From an uncultured Lachnospiraceae bacterium (GTDB taxonomy: Bacteria > Bacillota > Clostridia > Lachnospirales > Lachnospiraceae), in assembly GCA_947570615.1 (NCBI GenBank), contig CANOVJ010000047.1, positions 1 to 34,008 of the forward strand: a stretch of 34,008 bases of DNA, read 5' to 3'. A program made the position numbers and the translations under genes. This document shows, piece by piece, positions 30,829 to 34,008 of the stretch. Each line of letters opens with the position of its first letter. Within the stretch, counting starts at the first letter, position 1. The notes under the pieces are model-generated. The model was not told the origin of the DNA, did not search any database, and saw nothing but the letters and a program-made list of their open reading frames with translations.

Positions 30829-30925
30829 TGCGCAGGCCCGCATATGGAAGTTTGCTGCCAGTGCAGCAACGGGCCGCGCGGCGAGCAGGGGAAAAGCCTC
30901 CCTGCTCGATTTGAAGGTTTCAAAT
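30829..30925 (+). ncRNA. structured leader RNA candidate before the surface protein gene
   Basis: Three nested or consecutive hairpins are visible. GCGC-A-GGCCCG (30829-30839) pairs with CGGGCC-GCGC (30869-30878) and encloses TTGCTGC/GCAGCAA with a four-base loop (30851-30868). CGAGCAGGG (30881-30889) pairs with CCCTGCTCG (30900-30908). ATTTGAA pairs with TTCAAAT (30909-30925). None is followed by a T run. No known riboswitch core was recognised; in particular the c-di-GMP-I consensus is absent. Bases 30926-30974 hold the ribosome site AAGGGAG. Confidence 0.45.
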
Positions 30926-30974
30926 TAACTGTTCATACATACGTTAAGTCAAATTTAAGTAAGGGAGAAGAAAG

Positions 30975-33761
30975 ATGAGAAAAAATTCAGTGAACAAAAA
31001 GGTTGTAAGCTCGATCGGAGTGGGGATTCTGGCGGCTATGACCACCTGCACCAGCGTGTATGCTGTTGCGGATGTGAGTGTGATGCCCGGGGAAGCAGAT
31101 CCGGCAGGGGGGATTGATTTGCTGGCGCAGGAGCCGACGGAGACAAGAGGTGAGAATGCCGGGGTGAGTGATGCCCTTGAGAGCGCGTCGAAGGAAAATG
31201 AATCTGCACAGGATACGGTGGATCAGAATGGCGAGGCGATCGGAGAGGCGAAGGACAGTGTTAAAAATGATTTGACAGAATCCAACACTGCTGTTGAAAA
31301 GCTTGAAAGCGATGTTACAGCGCTGGATAAGGTAATTGATGATGCAAATACGGCGGTAGACAATTATAATGATGCGATAAAGGATGACATTGTAGAAGGC
31401 GGCGAAAAGACCGGTACGGAGATTCTTGCTGATGATGTTACCGATGCGCTTAATACCGCTACGGATGCAATTAATTCTACCGGCGAGAATAAGGGAACGG
31501 CGGAAGACGCGGCCGTAAAGGCGGAGGAACTCCAGGGGCAGGAATATGCCAGCAAAGAGGAGGCTGATGCGGCGAAAGAGCAGGCGCAGAAGGAGGCGGA
31601 AGCGGCACAGAATGCAGCGGATGCGGCTCAGAGCGCTTTCGATGCGGCCCGGGATGAAGTGGATGCGGCGAAAGAGTCCTGTGATGAGTTGAAGAAGTTG
31701 GCAGAGGAAGCTGAGAGAACCAGGATAGAAGCTGAGGAGAAGGTTGCTGAAGCGCAGAAAGCTTTGACGGAGCTGTTGCATGCCAATGGGATTGGAGACC
31801 AGGGATATCAGGGCAATGCCCAGGAGGCTCTGCAGAAGGCTCAGGATGCGTTAGATAAAGCGAATGCCCGGGCAGAGGAAGCCGCCAGGGAGTATGCGGA
31901 CGCTGAGAAAGCATACAACGATGCGCTCACAAAGAAGGAGAATATTGAGAATCTCAATAATTCACTGACGGAGTGGAAAGATGCGAAGGATGCGGTTATA
32001 GCCATAGCCGATGCGGAGAAGAAAGCAATAGAGAAAGAAAATGAAGCAACTTCGGCGGAAGCGGATCGGGATCGAAAAGAGGGTGTGTATAATGCAGCGA
32101 AAGCTGAGGTGGACAGAGCGAATGCGCTGAATGATTTGCGGAGTGATATTAGCACGTTCAAAGAAGAACATAAAGATGGTCTGTCAGATACATGGAACGT
32201 AGCGAATCAGGAAGATGAAAAAGCACTGGCTGAAAAAATGATCAGCTATAAGTTATCCTCTGATTTGGGTGTGAGTAACATCCAGATAGATAAATGGGAT
32301 TTAGGAGGGGTGCAGAAGAATCATTATGTAAAGATTACCTATCTGATAAATGGTGAATCGAGAACGGAATATTTTGATTATAGGAGAACAAAAGATGGAG
32401 TAATGACAATTTTTCATAAAAATCAACCTAATATTATACTAGGAGTTCCGGGGTTTGACGGCAATGATACAGAATGGCTTACGGAGGAAAAGATTGCTTC
32501 GGAACAGTCACAATATAATGAAAGCATAGAAGGTTTGTTAAAGAACAGAGATGATGCTAAAGACTCTTATGATAAGGCATACGATACAGCCGTAAATACG
32601 CGTTCTGAGGCAGGCAGGCTCAGGGAAGAAGCCAATAATTTGAAGAAAGGCGAGGAAGCGGCTAACAACAGACTCGCAACAGCCAATGGGGCGGTGAGCG
32701 ACAGCCTGACAACGATTAAGAATAGCGGGGAAACAAAGCTGGAAGCGTTGGAAGTGAAGGATATTCTGGATAGCTTTAATAAGGCAGATGAGGAGAGGCT
32801 TGTCGAGATCCTGCAGAACGTTAGTGATGGATTGAAAAAAGCGGAAGAGCAGTTTGGGGAAAAAGAAGTATACTGGAATGCGAACAGTTCACGTCTGGAA
32901 CAAAACAGGGATAACATGCAGACAATTGTTACGCCTGCTGTAAAGAGCGCTTTTGAGGAGGTAGAAAAAGCTCTTAAAAATCTTGAAAGCTTATCGATAA
33001 CTACGGGAAACATAGACAGTCAGGCATGTGAGGATCTGGTAGCCAGGTACAACCAGGCAGTAACTGAGTATAACCAGGCCGTAGCAGCAATGAACTCTGT
33101 CCAGGCGAATCTTAACGCGGCGATAGCAGCAGCACAGAGGGCAAAGGATGCCGCCGATGCAACTTTCAGTTATACTGTTCCAACCCCTCCCACAGGCGGT
33201 GGAGACGGCGGTGAGACCGGCGGCGGGGACGGTGGAACCACTCCGGGCGGAACCGACGAAACTACACCCGGTACAACCACAGGAGGCGGAACCGGTGACG
33301 GCACGGATACCGGAGCCACGGACGAAACCGTAGCGGCAGTTTTACCTGTTGTTACTGATACTGCCGCTACGGCGGCTCCCGCAGCAGTGGCCGCACTGGA
33401 TGCAGACGCGGCGGCGGATACAGCCGTTGTCAGGACCGTAGCCGGAAATGGAGCCGGGGTGGATGTTCTCCAGGCTGACGCAGGCGACGAGGATGCCGGA
33501 GACGGCGAGGAAGCGGATACCGTTCAGTTAGAAGACGGCGAAGTGCCGCTGGCGGCAATTGATGCGGACGGAGAGGAAGGAGAAGGCGCAGAGCAGACCA
33601 TTGAGGATGAGGAGCTCCCGCTGGCCATTACGGACCTTGAGACGGAGCAGAGTAAAATGTCCTGGTGGTGGCTTCTGATCATTGCGGCGCTGGGCGCTAC
33701 CGGAGCCGAAATGTACAGACGTCACAGAAAAAATATGGAGGAAGAGGGCGGAGCAAAGTAG
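30975..33761 (+). CDS. large secreted coiled-coil surface protein with C-terminal membrane anchor
   Basis: The 928-residue protein has a signal peptide (VVSSIGVGILAAMTTCTSVYA, cut near residue 31-33). A long Ala/Glu/Asp/Lys-rich coiled coil (about 60-380) is interrupted by a globular, AT-rich segment (about 385-515) and resumes to about residue 735. A Gly/Thr-rich linker (737-790), an Ala/Asp-rich acidic region and a tail follow. The tail has two PLA motifs (EVPLAAID near 855, ELPLAITD near 880), then SWWWLLIIAALGATGAEMYRRHRKNMEEE, a membrane helix and basic stop. No LPXTG is present; the tail looks like a membrane anchor or a non-standard sorting signal. It is likely an adhesin or stalk. The ATG follows AAGGGAGAAG, and a structured leader precedes it. 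Confidence 0.85.
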   Translation: MRKNSVNKKVVSSIGVGILAAMTTCTSVYAVADVSVMPGEADPAGGIDLLAQEPTETRGENAGVSDALESASKENESAQDTVDQNGEAIGEAKDSVKNDLTESNTAVEKLESDVTALDKVIDDANTAVDNYNDAIKDDIVEGGEKTGTEILADDVTDALNTATDAINSTGENKGTAEDAAVKAEELQGQEYASKEEADAAKEQAQKEAEAAQNAADAAQSAFDAARDEVDAAKESCDELKKLAEEAERTRIEAEEKVAEAQKALTELLHANGIGDQGYQGNAQEALQKAQDALDKANARAEEAAREYADAEKAYNDALTKKENIENLNNSLTEWKDAKDAVIAIADAEKKAIEKENEATSAEADRDRKEGVYNAAKAEVDRANALNDLRSDISTFKEEHKDGLSDTWNVANQEDEKALAEKMISYKLSSDLGVSNIQIDKWDLGGVQKNHYVKITYLINGESRTEYFDYRRTKDGVMTIFHKNQPNIILGVPGFDGNDTEWLTEEKIASEQSQYNESIEGLLKNRDDAKDSYDKAYDTAVNTRSEAGRLREEANNLKKGEEAANNRLATANGAVSDSLTTIKNSGETKLEALEVKDILDSFNKADEERLVEILQNVSDGLKKAEEQFGEKEVYWNANSSRLEQNRDNMQTIVTPAVKSAFEEVEKALKNLESLSITTGNIDSQACEDLVARYNQAVTEYNQAVAAMNSVQANLNAAIAAAQRAKDAADATFSYTVPTPPTGGGDGGETGGGDGGTTPGGTDETTPGTTTGGGTGDGTDTGATDETVAAVLPVVTDTAATAAPAAVAALDADAAADTAVVRTVAGNGAGVDVLQADAGDEDAGDGEEADTVQLEDGEVPLAAIDADGEEGEGAEQTIEDEELPLAITDLETEQSKMSWWWLLIIAALGATGAEMYRRHRKNMEEEGGAK

Positions 33762-33832
33762 AAGTAAAGCCCGAGAGATAAGTACGGTTCTGGCAATGCA
33801 GATCTCGCGATTGCTGCCGGCCAGGATCGACA

Positions 33833-33869
33833 CAGAAAACGCCATAAGGGAAACCTGTGGCGTTTTCTG
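33833..33869 (+). terminator. hairpin after the surface protein gene
   Basis: CAGAAAACGCCA (33833-33844) pairs with TGGCGTTTTCTG (33858-33869) as a perfect 12-pair stem with a 13-base loop; the T run lies inside the stem. Confidence 0.75.
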
Positions 33870-33960
33870 CCGTTAAGGTAATCTGTGGAGAGCGGTCTCC
33901 TACGGCGGAGCGGGCATGTGGTCAAGATATGACAGTTCTTATCAAAAAGGAGGATTTTTT

Positions 33961-34008
33961 ATGCCGGCAACAAAACAGCAGATTCGACAGATTATTGCAG
34001 ATAACAAC
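33961..34008 (+). CDS. start of a probable IS256-family transposase (partial)
   Basis: Only the first 16 residues are in the window: MPATKQQIRQIIADNN, preceded by AGGAGG at a good distance. This matches the usual N-terminus of clostridial IS256-family transposases (M-x-TK-x-QIRQII-x-NN). If so, the left end of the insertion sequence lies between the terminator at 33869 and the ribosome site. I could not define the inverted repeat without the other end. The call rests on a short stretch. Confidence 0.5.
   Translation, partial: MPATKQQIRQIIADNN

Noticed and set aside
30829-30925. c-di-GMP-I or cobalamin riboswitch before the surface protein gene
   Set aside because: The conserved cores (GGCAAACC/GACGCAAAGCC, or a B12 box) are absent; only generic hairpins remain.

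Overview
The window looks like chromosomal DNA of a fairly GC-rich Firmicute of class Clostridia, most likely Lachnospiraceae. The evidence is family content: radical SAM/DUF4130 DNA-metabolism pair, CmpB-type duplicated membrane protein, PadR-DUF1700-DUF4097 operon, DUF4860 pilus-type protein, ECF transporter S component. Strong AGGAGG-type ribosome sites and ATGA-type overlaps fit the same assignment. No rRNA, tRNA, CRISPR array or prophage was seen. An IS256-like transposase appears to begin at the right edge.

Layout. (1) 180-4812: an AIM24-family protein, then a probable DNA-repair operon (rarA, a radical SAM/HhH protein, a DUF4130 protein) behind a promoter flanked by two SOS-box-like sites. 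(2) 4813-9837: an HPr-like protein lacking the His15 region, with two cre-like operators upstream; a large XPD/DinG-like helicase with an N-terminal PD-(D/E)XK-like domain; a 506-bp gap with a DnaA-box cluster and a long hairpin; a GH13 glycosidase. (3) 9847-13458: a self-regulated XRE/membrane-protein pair, a P-loop protein, a decayed gene and a CmpB-type membrane protein. (4) 13459-16719: a GNAT enzyme and a PadR-controlled HAAS-type envelope operon. (5) 16736-23328: a divergent ECF S component/TraX pair sharing a large dyad; a MarR-controlled heterodimeric ABC exporter; an isochorismatase-type hydrolase. (6) 23348-29819, minus strand: ECF-type sigma factor, probable anti-sigma, transglutaminase lipoprotein, PilC/GspF, three or four pseudopilin-like proteins, DUF4860, PilT. 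(7) 30008-33869, plus strand: a small membrane protein, a PilZ c-di-GMP-binding protein, and a 928-residue secreted coiled-coil surface protein with a C-terminal membrane anchor.

How the parts may work together. Regions 6 and 7 read as one surface-appendage locus: a sigma/anti-sigma pair at the head of a type IV pilus-like operon, with a PilZ receptor and a large surface protein divergently placed. The locus has a PilT-type ATPase but no PilB, prepilin peptidase or obvious major pilin in the window. The sigma gene carries a run of nine G/C pairs that could make it phase-variable. Region 1 suggests a damage-inducible repair module in which two consecutive proteins carry the same QLSLF clamp-binding-type motif. 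All functions are inferred from sequence reading alone; no database search was run.
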